From contig NZ_LMLE01000001.1 of NCBI RefSeq assembly GCF_001422545.1, positions 990,127-1,054,126 on the forward strand: a DNA stretch of 64,000 bases. The letters are read 5' to 3'. Position 1 is the stretch's first letter. Every line of letters begins with the position of its first letter. Shown piece by piece: positions 27,307-37,216 of this stretch. Origin of the DNA: Pedobacter sp. Leaf41 (GTDB taxonomy: Bacteria > Bacteroidota > Bacteroidia > Sphingobacteriales > Sphingobacteriaceae). The notes below the pieces were generated by a model. It had not been told where the DNA came from and searched no databases. It was given only the letters and a program-made list of their open reading frames with translations. A program made the position numbers and the translations under genes.

Positions 27307-27798
27307 TTATAGTCCGCTCATTTCAGTAGCACTTTCTTCTACTTTTCTTCTAAGCTCATCTTTATAATCCTGCATTTTTACAGTCAGCGATTCATCTGCT
27401 GTAGCTAAAATTTGAGCAGCCAATAAACCTGCATTTTTCGCCGCATTTAATGCAACCGTAGCCACCGGAATACCGTTTGGCATTTGTAGGATGGATAAAA
27501 TACTATCCCACCCATCAATAGAATTGGATGATTTTACCGGCACACCAATTACAGGTAAAGTAGTGATCGATGCTACCATTCCAGGTAAATGTGCGGCACC
27601 GCCAGCACCAGCAATAATCACTTTTAAACCTCGTGCTTGTGCCTCTCTTGCATAATCGAACATGCGTTCAGGAGTTCTATGTGCAGAAACTACGGTAATT
27701 TCATATTCAATTCCGAATTCTTTTAATATATCAGCAGCATCTTGCATAACAGGCAAATCAGATTTGCTGCCCATAATTATTCCAACTCTCGCACTCAT
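27307..27798 (-). CDS. purE: N5-carboxyaminoimidazole ribonucleotide mutase
   Basis: 163 residues, class I PurE. It moves the carboxyl group of N5-CAIR to C4 in purine synthesis, using the product of PurK encoded just upstream. Motifs: [25 protein letters not shown] (catalytic His) and [17 protein letters not shown]. Gap to purK is 54 nt, so probably one operon. Confidence 0.97.
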   Translation of the reverse strand: MSARVGIIMGSKSDLPVMQDAADILKEFGIEYEITVVSAHRTPERMFDYAREAQARGLKVIIAGAGGAAHLPGMVASITTLPVIGVPVKSSNSIDGWDSILSILQMPNGIPVATVALNAAKNAGLLAAQILATADESLTVKMQDYKDELRRKVEESATEMSGL

Positions 27799-27852
27799 TT
27801 TTTATGTTTTAACTTTAAAATCTTTGCTCTCTGTTCTTTACTCTTTGATCTT

Positions 27853-28992
27853 TTAGGCAATCACCTTCAACGTTTTCTGTACATATCTAGCTTTTTCGAT
27901 AGCTTTATCTCTATCGATATCAACAATAGTTACATGGCCCATTTTGCGAAACGGTTTGGTATATTTTTTACCATAAAGATGGACGAAAACGCCATCAATG
28001 GCCAAAATCTTCTCTAAGTTCTCATATTTAGCTACACCTTCCGAACCTTTTTCACCAAGCAAATTAATCATCACTGCATTGGTAATGCTTGTGGTATCGC
28101 CCAAAGGCAAGTTATAAATTGAGCGCAAATGTTGTTCAAATTGTGAAACATAATTGCCTTCAATTGTTTGGTGACCGCTATTGTGTGGACGCGGCGCCAC
28201 TTCGTTTACCAGAAGTTCACCATCACTACAAACAAACATTTCTACTGCCAAAATACCAGTAATATTCATTGCAGAAGCGATGCTTTTTGCAATATTTTCA
28301 GCTTTTTGTTGTAGGCTTTCAGCAAAAGTTGAGGGCGAAATAAGAAACTCAACTAAGTTGGCTTCAGGATTAAATTCCATCTCCACCATTGGGAAAGTTT
28401 TCATGTCGCCATTCGAATTTCGGGCAACAATCACGGCAACTTCTTTCTCAAAATCAACCAATTTTTCTACAATACATGGTGCATCAAAGGCCTTATCTAA
28501 ATCGGCAGCACTATTAATTTTCATTACCCCTTTGCCATCGTAGCCATCTTTACGCAACTTTAAAATATAAGGATAGGGGATCGCACTATTTAACATATCC
28601 TCTTTGGTATTTGCGATATGAAAAGGAGAGGTAGGAATATCGTTCTCTTTAAAAAACTGCTTTTGGATACCTTTGTCCTGAATTAAACGAATTACCCTTG
28701 ATTGCGGAAAAACTTGTTTACCTTCTTTTTCCAGTTGTTCTAAAGCATCAATGTTTACCTTTTCAATTTCTATGGTAATAATATCGGCCTTTTTTCCAAA
28801 ATTGTAAACGGTGTCAAAATCGGTAATCGAACCGTTTTCAAAATAATTTGCAATGTGTTTGCAAGGAGCGTCAGGGTCAGGGTCTAAAACCAAAGAGGTA
28901 ACGTTATAGTTAATGGCTTGCTGAATGAGCATTCTGCCCAACTGACCGCCACCAAGAATACCTAACTTTAATTCGCTAATCTGTTTTGCCAT
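27853..28992 (-). CDS. purK: N5-carboxyaminoimidazole ribonucleotide synthase
   Basis: 379 residues from the ATG at 28992 (MAKQISELKLGILGGGQLGRM). The longer start at 29028 adds a leader not typical of the family. ATP-grasp enzyme using ATP and bicarbonate on AIR. Motifs: GILGGGQLGRM, LKLRKDGYDGKGVM (ATP-grasp loop), CIVEKLVDFEKEVAVIVAR and NEVAPRPHNSGHQTIEG. It works with PurE encoded next. Confidence 0.97.
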   Translation of the reverse strand: MAKQISELKLGILGGGQLGRMLIQQAINYNVTSLVLDPDPDAPCKHIANYFENGSITDFDTVYNFGKKADIITIEIEKVNIDALEQLEKEGKQVFPQSRVIRLIQDKGIQKQFFKENDIPTSPFHIANTKEDMLNSAIPYPYILKLRKDGYDGKGVMKINSAADLDKAFDAPCIVEKLVDFEKEVAVIVARNSNGDMKTFPMVEMEFNPEANLVEFLISPSTFAESLQQKAENIAKSIASAMNITGILAVEMFVCSDGELLVNEVAPRPHNSGHQTIEGNYVSQFEQHLRSIYNLPLGDTTSITNAVMINLLGEKGSEGVAKYENLEKILAIDGVFVHLYGKKYTKPFRKMGHVTIVDIDRDKAIEKARYVQKTLKVIA

Positions 28993-29243
28993 TAATAAAA
29001 TAGATTTTTTGAATCGCAAAAATAGCAAAAAATAAACTTCAACAGGTCTTTTATCGCACTAAATCGCAAAGGTTTTGTAGCGCAAAAACAGTGCGAAAAT
29101 TAAAATGCAGTCACGCTTTACGTTTCAATCTTTTTGTCATTGTTAGTTTTAACATCTCAAAGACATTGCTTCAAAAAGTATTTTCACTACAATCGCGGCT
29201 ATTATAAAAAGGATTCTGCTAACCACTTAGAAGGTAAAACTTA

Positions 29244-29251
29244 TAACTTTG
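29244..29251 (+). promoter_or_regulatory. -7 element (TAACTTTG) of the BaiN-like gene
   Basis: Matches TAnnTTTG and ends 4 nt before the ATG at 29256, predicting a leaderless mRNA. Confidence 0.55.
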
Positions 29252-29255
29252 CGAA

Positions 29256-30446
29256 ATGAATGCTGATGCAATAATTATTGGCGCAGGTGCTTGCGGGTTA
29301 ATGTGTGCGGTACAAGCGGGCTATCTGGGGAAGAAAGTGATTGTACTGGAAAAAAATGAAAAACCAGGTGCCAAGATTTTAATTTCTGGTGGCGGTCGTT
29401 GCAATTATACCAACCAGTTTGCTTCAGCAGAACAATTTATTTCTGCAAACCCCCACTTTATTAAATCGGCTTTTACGCAATGGACGGTAGATGACACCGT
29501 AAGTTTTTTCGAAACTTATGGGATTCATGGCAGGGAAAAAACATTAGGACAATTGTTCCCCGATGAAAAGAACGCAAAAGATGTTGTACAGGTTTTCACA
29601 TCAATCTGCGAAGATTTTGGTCAGGAAATTCGCTGCAATGCCGACGTTAAAGAGATTGAGATATTACTTGATGGTTTTCGGGTTACTTACGATAAGAATG
29701 GAAAAAATATCACACTAACGGCCGCAAAACTAGTTGTGGCTACAGGCGGTTTACCCATTCAAAAAATGGGTGCAACAGATTTTGCTTTGCGTTTTGCCCG
29801 GAAGCATGATTTAAAAATTGTAGAAACAGCACCAGCGCTGGTTCCTCTAACCATCACAGGGAAAAATGAAGAATGGTTTGCCCAGCTTTCTGGCAATTCA
29901 GTTTTTTGTGAAGTCAGTAATGATGAAATTTCTTTCGAAGAAAATATATTGTTTACGCATTGGGGTTTGAGCGGCCCGGCAATTTTACAAATTTCGTCCT
30001 TCTGGAGAAGAGGAGAAAGCGTAAATCTCAATCTGCTGCCCGGTCAAAATATTGTTTCAATATTATCTGAGGAACGCCAAACAAATGGGAAAACACTTTT
30101 ATCCACTTTGTTAAACCGTTTCTATACTAAGAAATTTACTGATGCTTTAGGGAAATTTTTGCCCCTAACTAAACCGGTTGCGGCCCTAACGAATGCGGAA
30201 ATCCAATTAATTGAACAAACAATCCATCACTTTAAAGTGAAACCAGCCGGTGACAAAGGTTATGATAAAGCCGAAGTGATGCGTGGCGGAATTGATACCA
30301 ATGAAATCTCATCCAAAACTTTGGAATGTAAAAAGATTCCTGGCTTATTTTTCGGCGGGGAATGTATGGATGTTACGGGTTGGTTGGGTGGCTATAACTT
30401 CCAATGGGCCTGGGCAAGTGGCTTCGTAATTGCGCAAAATATTTAG
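29256..30446 (+). CDS. HI0933/BaiN-type FAD-binding oxidoreductase
   Basis: 396 residues. The Rossmann start IIGAGACGLMCAVQAGYLG, the family signature GAKILISGGGRCNYTN, the central ATGGLPIQKMGATDFALRFAR and the C-terminal GLFFGGECMDVTGWLGGYNFQWAWASG are all characteristic of this flavoprotein group. Members are annotated as aminoacetone oxidase-like or as BaiN, a bile acid enzyme. The true substrate here is unknown. Confidence 0.93.
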   Translation: MNADAIIIGAGACGLMCAVQAGYLGKKVIVLEKNEKPGAKILISGGGRCNYTNQFASAEQFISANPHFIKSAFTQWTVDDTVSFFETYGIHGREKTLGQLFPDEKNAKDVVQVFTSICEDFGQEIRCNADVKEIEILLDGFRVTYDKNGKNITLTAAKLVVATGGLPIQKMGATDFALRFARKHDLKIVETAPALVPLTITGKNEEWFAQLSGNSVFCEVSNDEISFEENILFTHWGLSGPAILQISSFWRRGESVNLNLLPGQNIVSILSEERQTNGKTLLSTLLNRFYTKKFTDALGKFLPLTKPVAALTNAEIQLIEQTIHHFKVKPAGDKGYDKAEVMRGGIDTNEISSKTLECKKIPGLFFGGECMDVTGWLGGYNFQWAWASGFVIAQNI

Positions 30447-30510
30447 CACCACTGCCTCTGCGAAATATCAAGCAATACTGATATTCTTTTCTATAAGCAT
30501 AGCGCATTAA

Positions 30511-30543
30511 GATTGCTTCGTGCCTCGCAATGACGACCGTTTT
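30511..30543 (-). repeat. REP-like dispersed repeat, copy 2 (inverted)
   Basis: The reverse complement of 30513-30543 is identical over 31 nt to 3559-3589. It is followed by the start of a spacer without genes. This copy lacks the second inverted arm seen at 3660-3668, so it is a half-element. Confidence 0.8.
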
Positions 30544-30671
30544 ATTAAATGCCAAATCTCCGTGTATTTTGTGTTGCCGCGGCAAAAAAGTTTTGTATGC
30601 GTCGGTTGGACAAACTTCGGCAACCCACTACAATTCTTGAATAACTAAATCGCCTGTTTCCGTGTCAAACC

Positions 30672-31388
30672 CTATAAATAAACATTGGGCATTATTTCCC
30701 AGGCCCAAGGCTTTTTAAATGTTTTAAATGTTCTCAACTGAGAAAAATATAGAACCTCACTCGTTTTTCGGTTCGCGATATCTCTTCTGTGTAAATTCCC
30801 AACCGTAGTAAATAATTCACGGGTTTTAAAATCGTAAACACGCTCGGTCATATCTCCGGTATTCTGGTTAAAATAGAGGTTTATCGCACTGGTTAGAAAC
30901 CAATCTTTATTTTCGAATTTAAAGGTATAACCCAGTTCCCAACGCCACTCTGCACCTCCCTGAAAACGCAAGTAGAGCTGCTGATCCTTGATTCCGATTT
31001 GATTGAGCGGATCGCCGAGTTTACCACCTTCTTCAGATCTCAGAATAAAATCGTTATTCTGGCTGGATAAGCGGAAATTTCCTGTAGAATGATCTTTAAA
31101 AAAAATCGCTAAAATTCGTGGTTTCTGTGTTTCCTTTATAATTTCCGAATTATTATCTCCGTAGGTTCTGGTCTCATCAATCTTTTTATCAAACTCGAAA
31201 ACAACAGCAATATCCTCAACGCCATCATGATTCAAATCTCCATTTGCTTTTTCAATTACTGTCCAGTTGGTGGGAGTAAGCTGCTCAATAGATATACCTT
31301 GCGGCTTCACTTTAGGAAAAATAAATGTTTTTTGAGCGAAACAAAGATGTGCTGCTAGAAGAAAAGTAAGTAGATAAAAATATTTCAT
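30672..31388 (-). CDS. exported protein of unknown function
   Basis: 238 residues with a clear signal peptide (MKYFYLLTFLLAAHLCFAQ). Mature domain shows NGDLNHDGVEDIAVVFEFD, an FG-GAP/EF-hand-like calcium loop seen in periplasmic VCBS-type proteins, and a beta-rich remainder (WRWELGYTFKFENKDWFLTSA). I do not recognise a named family. It stands alone, with promoter expected in the 245-nt spacer upstream. Confidence 0.8.
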   Translation of the reverse strand: MKYFYLLTFLLAAHLCFAQKTFIFPKVKPQGISIEQLTPTNWTVIEKANGDLNHDGVEDIAVVFEFDKKIDETRTYGDNNSEIIKETQKPRILAIFFKDHSTGNFRLSSQNNDFILRSEEGGKLGDPLNQIGIKDQQLYLRFQGGAEWRWELGYTFKFENKDWFLTSAINLYFNQNTGDMTERVYDFKTRELFTTVGNLHRRDIANRKTSEVLYFSQLRTFKTFKKPWAWEIMPNVYL

Positions 31389-31633
31389 TCAGATAGAAAA
31401 GGTTTTCATGTAATGCTAAAACGTTTTGATTGGCGTTTTAGTTTACTAACTATTTCAACCAAATTGTCATGCTGAATTTTTTTAGCATCTCAATAGCTTC
31501 TCCTCAATCTGTATTTAAACAACCAGACATAACAATTATCGAATGGTCTTTGATGACACAAACCATGGAAATTTGACTTATAATAAATCCCTAAGTTCTA
31601 AAATTCCTTTACTTTTGCAAAAACTCAAATCTT

Positions 31634-33829
31634 TTGAAAACCGAAATCTTCGCCATTACGCCGCCATTTACCCAACTGAATACTCCATATCCGGCAACAG
31701 CGTATATAAAAGGATTTTTAAACACTAAGAATATCTCCTCATCACAAGCAGACTTAGGGATTGAAGTAATATTAGAATTGTTTTCAAAAAATGGATTAGC
31801 TGATTTGTTTGAAGTTTCTAGTTCGAAATTAAAAAGTGATAATGCAAAGCGCATTTTCGCGTTGAAGGATGAGTACCTGAAAACTATTGATTCTGTAATT
31901 GCCTTCCTTCAAGGCAAAAATCCAACCTTGGCATTGCAAATTTGTGGAGATGATTTTCTTCCACAGGCGGCTCGCTTTGCGCAGTTAGAAGAACTCGATT
32001 GGGCGTTCGGAGCAATGGGGACGCAGGATAAGGCGAAACATCTGGCGACATTATACCTTGAAGATATTTCCGATTACATCGTAGAATGTGTGGATGAAAA
32101 TTTTGGTTTCAGTCGCTACGCAGAACGTTTAGGCAGAAGCGCTAATTCTTTTGATGAATTATATACGGCGTTACAAAATGAACCAACTTACATCGATCAA
32201 ATTCTTATTAAAATTTTATCAAAGAAGATAATTTCAATCGAACCCAGATTGTTTTTAATTTCTGTTCCCTTCCCTGGTAATTTATATAGCGCTTTTCGGT
32301 GTGCGCAATGGGTAAAAGCAAATTATCCTGAAATTAAAATTTCTATGGGCGGTGGCTTCCCAAACACGGAGTTGCGCTCACTTTCTGATAAACGTGTTTT
32401 CGAATTTTTCGATTTTATCACCTTGGATGATGGAGAATTGCCCATCGATTTGCTCATTCAAAACATCGGCGGAAACTTGCCGAAGGAAATGCAAATGTAT
32501 AAGCGTACATTTTTGTTGGAAAATGACAAAGTTATTTATAAAAACGATTCCTTCAGAAAAGATTACAAACAAGCTGATGTTGGTACGCCCGATTACAGCG
32601 GATTATTGCTGGATCAATATATTTCGGTGATAGAGATTGTAAACCCAATGCACCGAATGTGGAGTGATGGCAGGTGGAATAAACTGACTATGGCCCATGG
32701 ATGCTATTGGGGGAAATGTACATTTTGCGATATCTCGCTGGATTATATAAAGGTTTACGAACCAGTTCAAGCCAAACAAATTGTCGATCGAATTGAAGAT
32801 TTATATGCGAAAACAGGGCAGAATGGGTTTCATTTTGTTGATGAGGCTGCTCCACCTGCTCTGATGCGTGAGGTTGCACTTGAAATTATCAGGAGGAAAT
32901 TAGCGGTTACCTGGTGGACAAATATTCGTTTTGAAAAAAGTTTTACAGCAGATTTATGCTTACTGCTAAAGGCATCGGGCTGCATTGCTGTTTCAGGAGG
33001 TCTCGAAGTGGCCTCCGATAGGCTATTAAAATTGATCGATAAAGGTGTAACTGTTGAACAGGTTGCCCGGGTAACGCGGAACTTTACAGCAGCAGGCATC
33101 ATGGTTCATGCTTATTTAATGTATGGCTATCCCACACAAACGATACAGGAAACTGTAGATAGTTTAGAAATGGTTCGTCAACTATTTGAGGCTGGCGTAT
33201 TACAATCGGGCTTTTGGCATCAGTTTGCAATGACGGCACACAGTCCCGTTGGCATGTACCCTGAAAAGTTTGGAGTGGTGAAGGAAACAGAAGCAATTGG
33301 TAGTTTCGCTAATAACGACATTAACTACTTTGACAAAACCGGCATCGATCATAATAAGTTTAGTTACGGGTTAAAAAAGTCGCTGTTCAATTTTATGCAT
33401 GGCATTTGTTTCGATTACGATTTACAAGACTGGTTCGATTTTAAAATCCCAAGAACCAAAATTCCTGCTGGTTTTATCGAAGGTGCTTTGAGCAATGACG
33501 ATCATTTTCATACTAAACCAACCGCTAAAGTAGCTTGGTTAGGAGGGAAGCCCTCTGCTGAATATTTTACCAAATCGAAAAAAGGGAATAGCTGGGAAAT
33601 GGCATCGTTAACTTTTCATGATAAAAAACAAAGCTTTACAATTCAAGCCAATAAGAGTGAGGGCGAATGGTTGGTTTCGATTTTAGAACAAATTCACATT
33701 TCAAATGAAAAGGTTTACACCTTTGCTGAAGTTAAAGCAGATTTTGAAATAGAGATGGAAAACTTTGAATTGTTCTGGTATTCAAAACCTGTAAATACTT
33801 TAAGAGAATTTGGTTTGTTAGTTTTGTAG
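31634..33829 (+). CDS. B12-binding-domain radical SAM protein
   Basis: 731 residues from a TTG start that gives MKTEIFAITPPFTQLNTPYPA. TACTTTTG lies about 16 nt upstream. The first ~280 residues fit a cobalamin-binding-type region. The radical SAM core then has MAHGCYWGKCTFCDISL, with cysteines spaced C-x4-C-x2-C rather than the usual C-x3-C-x2-C. GGLEVASDRLLKLIDKGV and YGYPTQTIQET follow as in B12-dependent radical SAM enzymes. The product or substrate cannot be told. No obvious substrate protein adjoins. Confidence 0.88.
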   Translation: MKTEIFAITPPFTQLNTPYPATAYIKGFLNTKNISSSQADLGIEVILELFSKNGLADLFEVSSSKLKSDNAKRIFALKDEYLKTIDSVIAFLQGKNPTLALQICGDDFLPQAARFAQLEELDWAFGAMGTQDKAKHLATLYLEDISDYIVECVDENFGFSRYAERLGRSANSFDELYTALQNEPTYIDQILIKILSKKIISIEPRLFLISVPFPGNLYSAFRCAQWVKANYPEIKISMGGGFPNTELRSLSDKRVFEFFDFITLDDGELPIDLLIQNIGGNLPKEMQMYKRTFLLENDKVIYKNDSFRKDYKQADVGTPDYSGLLLDQYISVIEIVNPMHRMWSDGRWNKLTMAHGCYWGKCTFCDISLDYIKVYEPVQAKQIVDRIEDLYAKTGQNGFHFVDEAAPPALMREVALEIIRRKLAVTWWTNIRFEKSFTADLCLLLKASGCIAVSGGLEVASDRLLKLIDKGVTVEQVARVTRNFTAAGIMVHAYLMYGYPTQTIQETVDSLEMVRQLFEAGVLQSGFWHQFAMTAHSPVGMYPEKFGVVKETEAIGSFANNDINYFDKTGIDHNKFSYGLKKSLFNFMHGICFDYDLQDWFDFKIPRTKIPAGFIEGALSNDDHFHTKPTAKVAWLGGKPSAEYFTKSKKGNSWEMASLTFHDKKQSFTIQANKSEGEWLVSILEQIHISNEKVYTFAEVKADFEIEMENFELFWYSKPVNTLREFGLLVL

Positions 33830-33914
33830 TGAATAATAATATAAGGAATATAAGAAAGATTTAAGACTTAGAGCTTAAATGAAACTCATATCCCTTATAT
33901 GATAAGCAGCTCAA

Positions 33915-36900
33915 TTAATCACAATGTGGAACGGTAAAAGTCCATGTTTCTGATTCGCTATTCGGAATTACAAATCCATTGCCTTTTGCGCTTTCGAACC
34001 ACAATTTGCTACGAAGTTTTTCTCTTGTTCCCACTTCGTTCATGGTGGCGCTATCATACATCCTGCCGTTAATCATCACATACTTAATCTTTTCAGAGTT
34101 CCTGATGTCGTCTAAAGGATTGGCATCCATGATGACTAAATCTGCTAATTTGCCAACTTCCAATGAGCCAATTTCTTTATCCATTCCTAAATAATGTGCG
34201 CCGTTTAAAGTCGCATTTCTAATGGCTTGCAATGGCGAAAATCCACCTTGAACAAACATCCAGAGTTCCCAGTGTGCACCCAAACCCTGTATTTGCCCAT
34301 GGGCACCCAAGTTTACTTTTGTACCACCATCTGCAATTTGTTTAGTGGCTTTTGCAATATCGATATGGTTGTAATCGCTATATTCTGAGGTGGTTCTGCG
34401 TCTTGCCCTCGAATCGATAATCGAACGAGGTGTATAAGTCATTAGCTTTTCATTCTCCCAAACATTAGTTCTGTCATACCAGTAATTTTCTCCCCACTGA
34501 CCGCCGTAAGCAACGATTAATGTTGGCGTGTAACCTACTGTGGTGTTGTTCCAAAGGGTAGTTACATCTTTATAAACCGGTAAAACCGGAATGCTGTGTT
34601 CAATTCCCGTATGTCCGTCGGCAACCATATTCATATTATGAAAAAATGTAGAACCGCCCTCTGGCAACACTTCCATTTTTAGCTGTCGGGCAGCTTCCAA
34701 AATTTGCTGGCGCTGCTCTCTGCGGGGCTGATTGTAAGATTTTACTGAAAAAGCGCCAACTGCCTTAAGCCGTTTCAAATTAGCCAATGCATCGTCAAGA
34801 CTATTGATTACCACTTTGAAATCGCCATCGGCTCCGTATAAAATAGAGCCGGTCGAATATACTCTTGGCCCAACCATTCGTCCTGCTTTTAGCATTTCAC
34901 TCTGGCTAAAAACCATTTCGGTATTGCTTGATGGATCATGTGAAGTGGTTACACCGAAAGCTAAATTAGCCATATAGCTCCAATCATTTTGTGGCGAAAT
35001 CCCATCAGGACTGGTGCGCAAATGTGCATGCACATCAATAATTCCAGGCATAATTGTTTTGCCGTTTACATCAATAACCTTCGCATCTGCAGGTATCACT
35101 ACCGCATCGGCTTTCCCTATTGAGATAATTTTATTTCCATCTGTTAAGATTGTTCCGTTTTCAATCACTTCATCACCTTTCATTGAAATAATTCGGGCGC
35201 CTTTCAGGGCTACAATTCCGGTAGGAGCGTCACTTTTTAGAGTAAGGTTAATATCAATTGAACTGGCTTGTGTTTTTGGGGTAGTGCCATCAAAATTGAA
35301 AGCATTTTTCACATCAATAGTGAAATATTTCGGGCCTAATGTCCAATGAAGATTTTTGCTATCAGCGCTCCACTGCATGTAAGTACCACCATCTGTAGTA
35401 ACTTTTGCTACTGGAATGGCTTTATTTCCAGCCGATGCATCCTGGGCCGTTCCTACATTAATCATTGGGGTGATATACACATTAAAAAGCTCGTTAAAAG
35501 CGAGCCATTTATTATCAGGACTCACCACAAACTGATTTGCATATTGTGATGTAAAATGTGTTCTCTCGTTAGCACCATTTAAATCGATACTTTTTAAAGC
35601 CTTTTTACCATCCGCATAACTTTGGAAATAAATTCGCGTATCAGAATTGTTAAAGGATGGTTTTATACCGTTATCTGAAACCAAAGTTTTAGTACCACCA
35701 GCAGCAGGCATGATGAAAATTCCCGTTCCACGACCATAATTATAGCCTAAAACATCATTGCCGCTTCCTTTTCTAAACACAATTTTATCACCTTTGGTAG
35801 AATATTGAGGAGAATAATAAAATCCTTTTTCATCGCTTAAAGTAATGGTTTTGCCAGATTTAATATCGGTTCTTTTAATCGCTCCGCGGAGTTCATCACT
35901 CCAGGTAGTGTAAATTACAAACTTGCCATCGGGACTAAAACTGGGCTCAAATTCAAAATCCATTCCACTTGTTAATCGTTCAGGTGTTCCAGTTGGTAAC
36001 TCTTGCTTGTATAAAAATCCAGCTGCATTAAATACAATCGTTTTTCTATCCGGAGAAGTTGTTAGCTGGCGCAACATTTTTACTGAAAAATCATTACTGT
36101 ATACTTGCTGCTCGAAATGCAATGCCTGCTGAACCGTTTGAACCGTATTGGCCTGAAAGGGAATAGTTGAAGTAATCAGACTTGCGATTTCTGTTTTTCT
36201 GATCTTGCCCTTCGCATAAAATATTAAACTTTTGCTATCTGGCGTCCAAGCGAAGTTAGGGTAAACACCAAAAATAGCCCAGGTTTCTTGTTGATCGTGA
36301 GATAAATCTTCGTTAACAGGCCATTCTTCTCCTGTTTTGATATTCTGAACATAAAGCGTTGATTTTAAACGAACCCGCTTAACAAACGCAATTAAATTGC
36401 CATCAGGCGAAACCTGCGGACGGCAGGCGCCACCTTGTTGATTGATAAGGGTAGTTAATTTTCCAGTGTTTAAATCTAACTGGCGGATGGCATAGATGGT
36501 TCCGTTTGGATCTTTACTGTATTCGAAGTTTGGCCCGGGACTAACATCTTCGCTGAAATAGAGATAGCGTCCATCGGGCGAAACGTTTGGCTCGCCTGCA
36601 TCTTGCTGGTCGTTCTTGCGTTTAGTCAATTGAATCCCATCGCCGCCATTAATATTGTACATCCACATTTCGCCCGCTCCTAGTGAGCGGCCAGCTGTAA
36701 AGTGTTTACGGGCTACAATATATTCGCCATTGGGCATCCATGTGGCATTATTTAAGAGCCTAAAGCTCTCCTTGGTTACCTGCTTTTTGCCAGAACCATC
36801 ACGATTCATAATCCAAATATTGTCACCGCCACTTTTATCGCTGGTGTAAGAAATATATTTTCCATTTGGACTAAACCTTGGCTGTACGTCGTATGCAATG

Positions 36901-37142
36901 CCACCACTAATTAGCTTGGCCTGACCTCCAGAAACAGGCATGGTGTAAATATCACCCAATAAATCAAAAACAATTTCTTGTCCGTCGGCACTTACGTCCA
37001 AATTCATCCAGGTTCCTTCATCGGTATTCAGCGTGAAATTTTTCGTAGTTCCCTGGTATTTTTCAATATCCCATTTTTTTTCCTGGGCGGTTATGTTAAA
37101 GAATAAAAGCGAAAGTGCAGATAGAAGGTAGAGATGTTTCAT
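33915..37142 (-). CDS. exported TolB-type beta-propeller / amidohydrolase fusion
   Basis: 1,075 residues from the ATG at 37142, which starts a signal peptide (MKHLYLLSALSLLFFNITAQ). The first ~650 residues are WD40/TolB propeller repeats (VSPDGRYLYFSED, VSPDGNLIAFVKR, FSPDGKFVIYTTW). The last ~400 are an amidohydrolase with the metal motif GIIDVHAHLRTS and ADLVIMDANPLDDI near the end. The two-domain order is common in Bacteroidota exoproteins annotated as amidohydrolases or imidazolonepropionase-like. Substrate unknown; the propeller may gate or dock it. Confidence 0.9.
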   Translation of the reverse strand: MKHLYLLSALSLLFFNITAQEKKWDIEKYQGTTKNFTLNTDEGTWMNLDVSADGQEIVFDLLGDIYTMPVSGGQAKLISGGIAYDVQPRFSPNGKYISYTSDKSGGDNIWIMNRDGSGKKQVTKESFRLLNNATWMPNGEYIVARKHFTAGRSLGAGEMWMYNINGGDGIQLTKRKNDQQDAGEPNVSPDGRYLYFSEDVSPGPNFEYSKDPNGTIYAIRQLDLNTGKLTTLINQQGGACRPQVSPDGNLIAFVKRVRLKSTLYVQNIKTGEEWPVNEDLSHDQQETWAIFGVYPNFAWTPDSKSLIFYAKGKIRKTEIASLITSTIPFQANTVQTVQQALHFEQQVYSNDFSVKMLRQLTTSPDRKTIVFNAAGFLYKQELPTGTPERLTSGMDFEFEPSFSPDGKFVIYTTWSDELRGAIKRTDIKSGKTITLSDEKGFYYSPQYSTKGDKIVFRKGSGNDVLGYNYGRGTGIFIMPAAGGTKTLVSDNGIKPSFNNSDTRIYFQSYADGKKALKSIDLNGANERTHFTSQYANQFVVSPDNKWLAFNELFNVYITPMINVGTAQDASAGNKAIPVAKVTTDGGTYMQWSADSKNLHWTLGPKYFTIDVKNAFNFDGTTPKTQASSIDINLTLKSDAPTGIVALKGARIISMKGDEVIENGTILTDGNKIISIGKADAVVIPADAKVIDVNGKTIMPGIIDVHAHLRTSPDGISPQNDWSYMANLAFGVTTSHDPSSNTEMVFSQSEMLKAGRMVGPRVYSTGSILYGADGDFKVVINSLDDALANLKRLKAVGAFSVKSYNQPRREQRQQILEAARQLKMEVLPEGGSTFFHNMNMVADGHTGIEHSIPVLPVYKDVTTLWNNTTVGYTPTLIVAYGGQWGENYWYDRTNVWENEKLMTYTPRSIIDSRARRRTTSEYSDYNHIDIAKATKQIADGGTKVNLGAHGQIQGLGAHWELWMFVQGGFSPLQAIRNATLNGAHYLGMDKEIGSLEVGKLADLVIMDANPLDDIRNSEKIKYVMINGRMYDSATMNEVGTREKLRSKLWFESAKGNGFVIPNSESETWTFTVPHCD

Positions 37143-37216
37143 TCTATATTTTTGATTAATTGTGGCGCAATTTAGCAATATCAACAGCTTTTTTATAGTT
37201 TTGATACCGCCGATTT

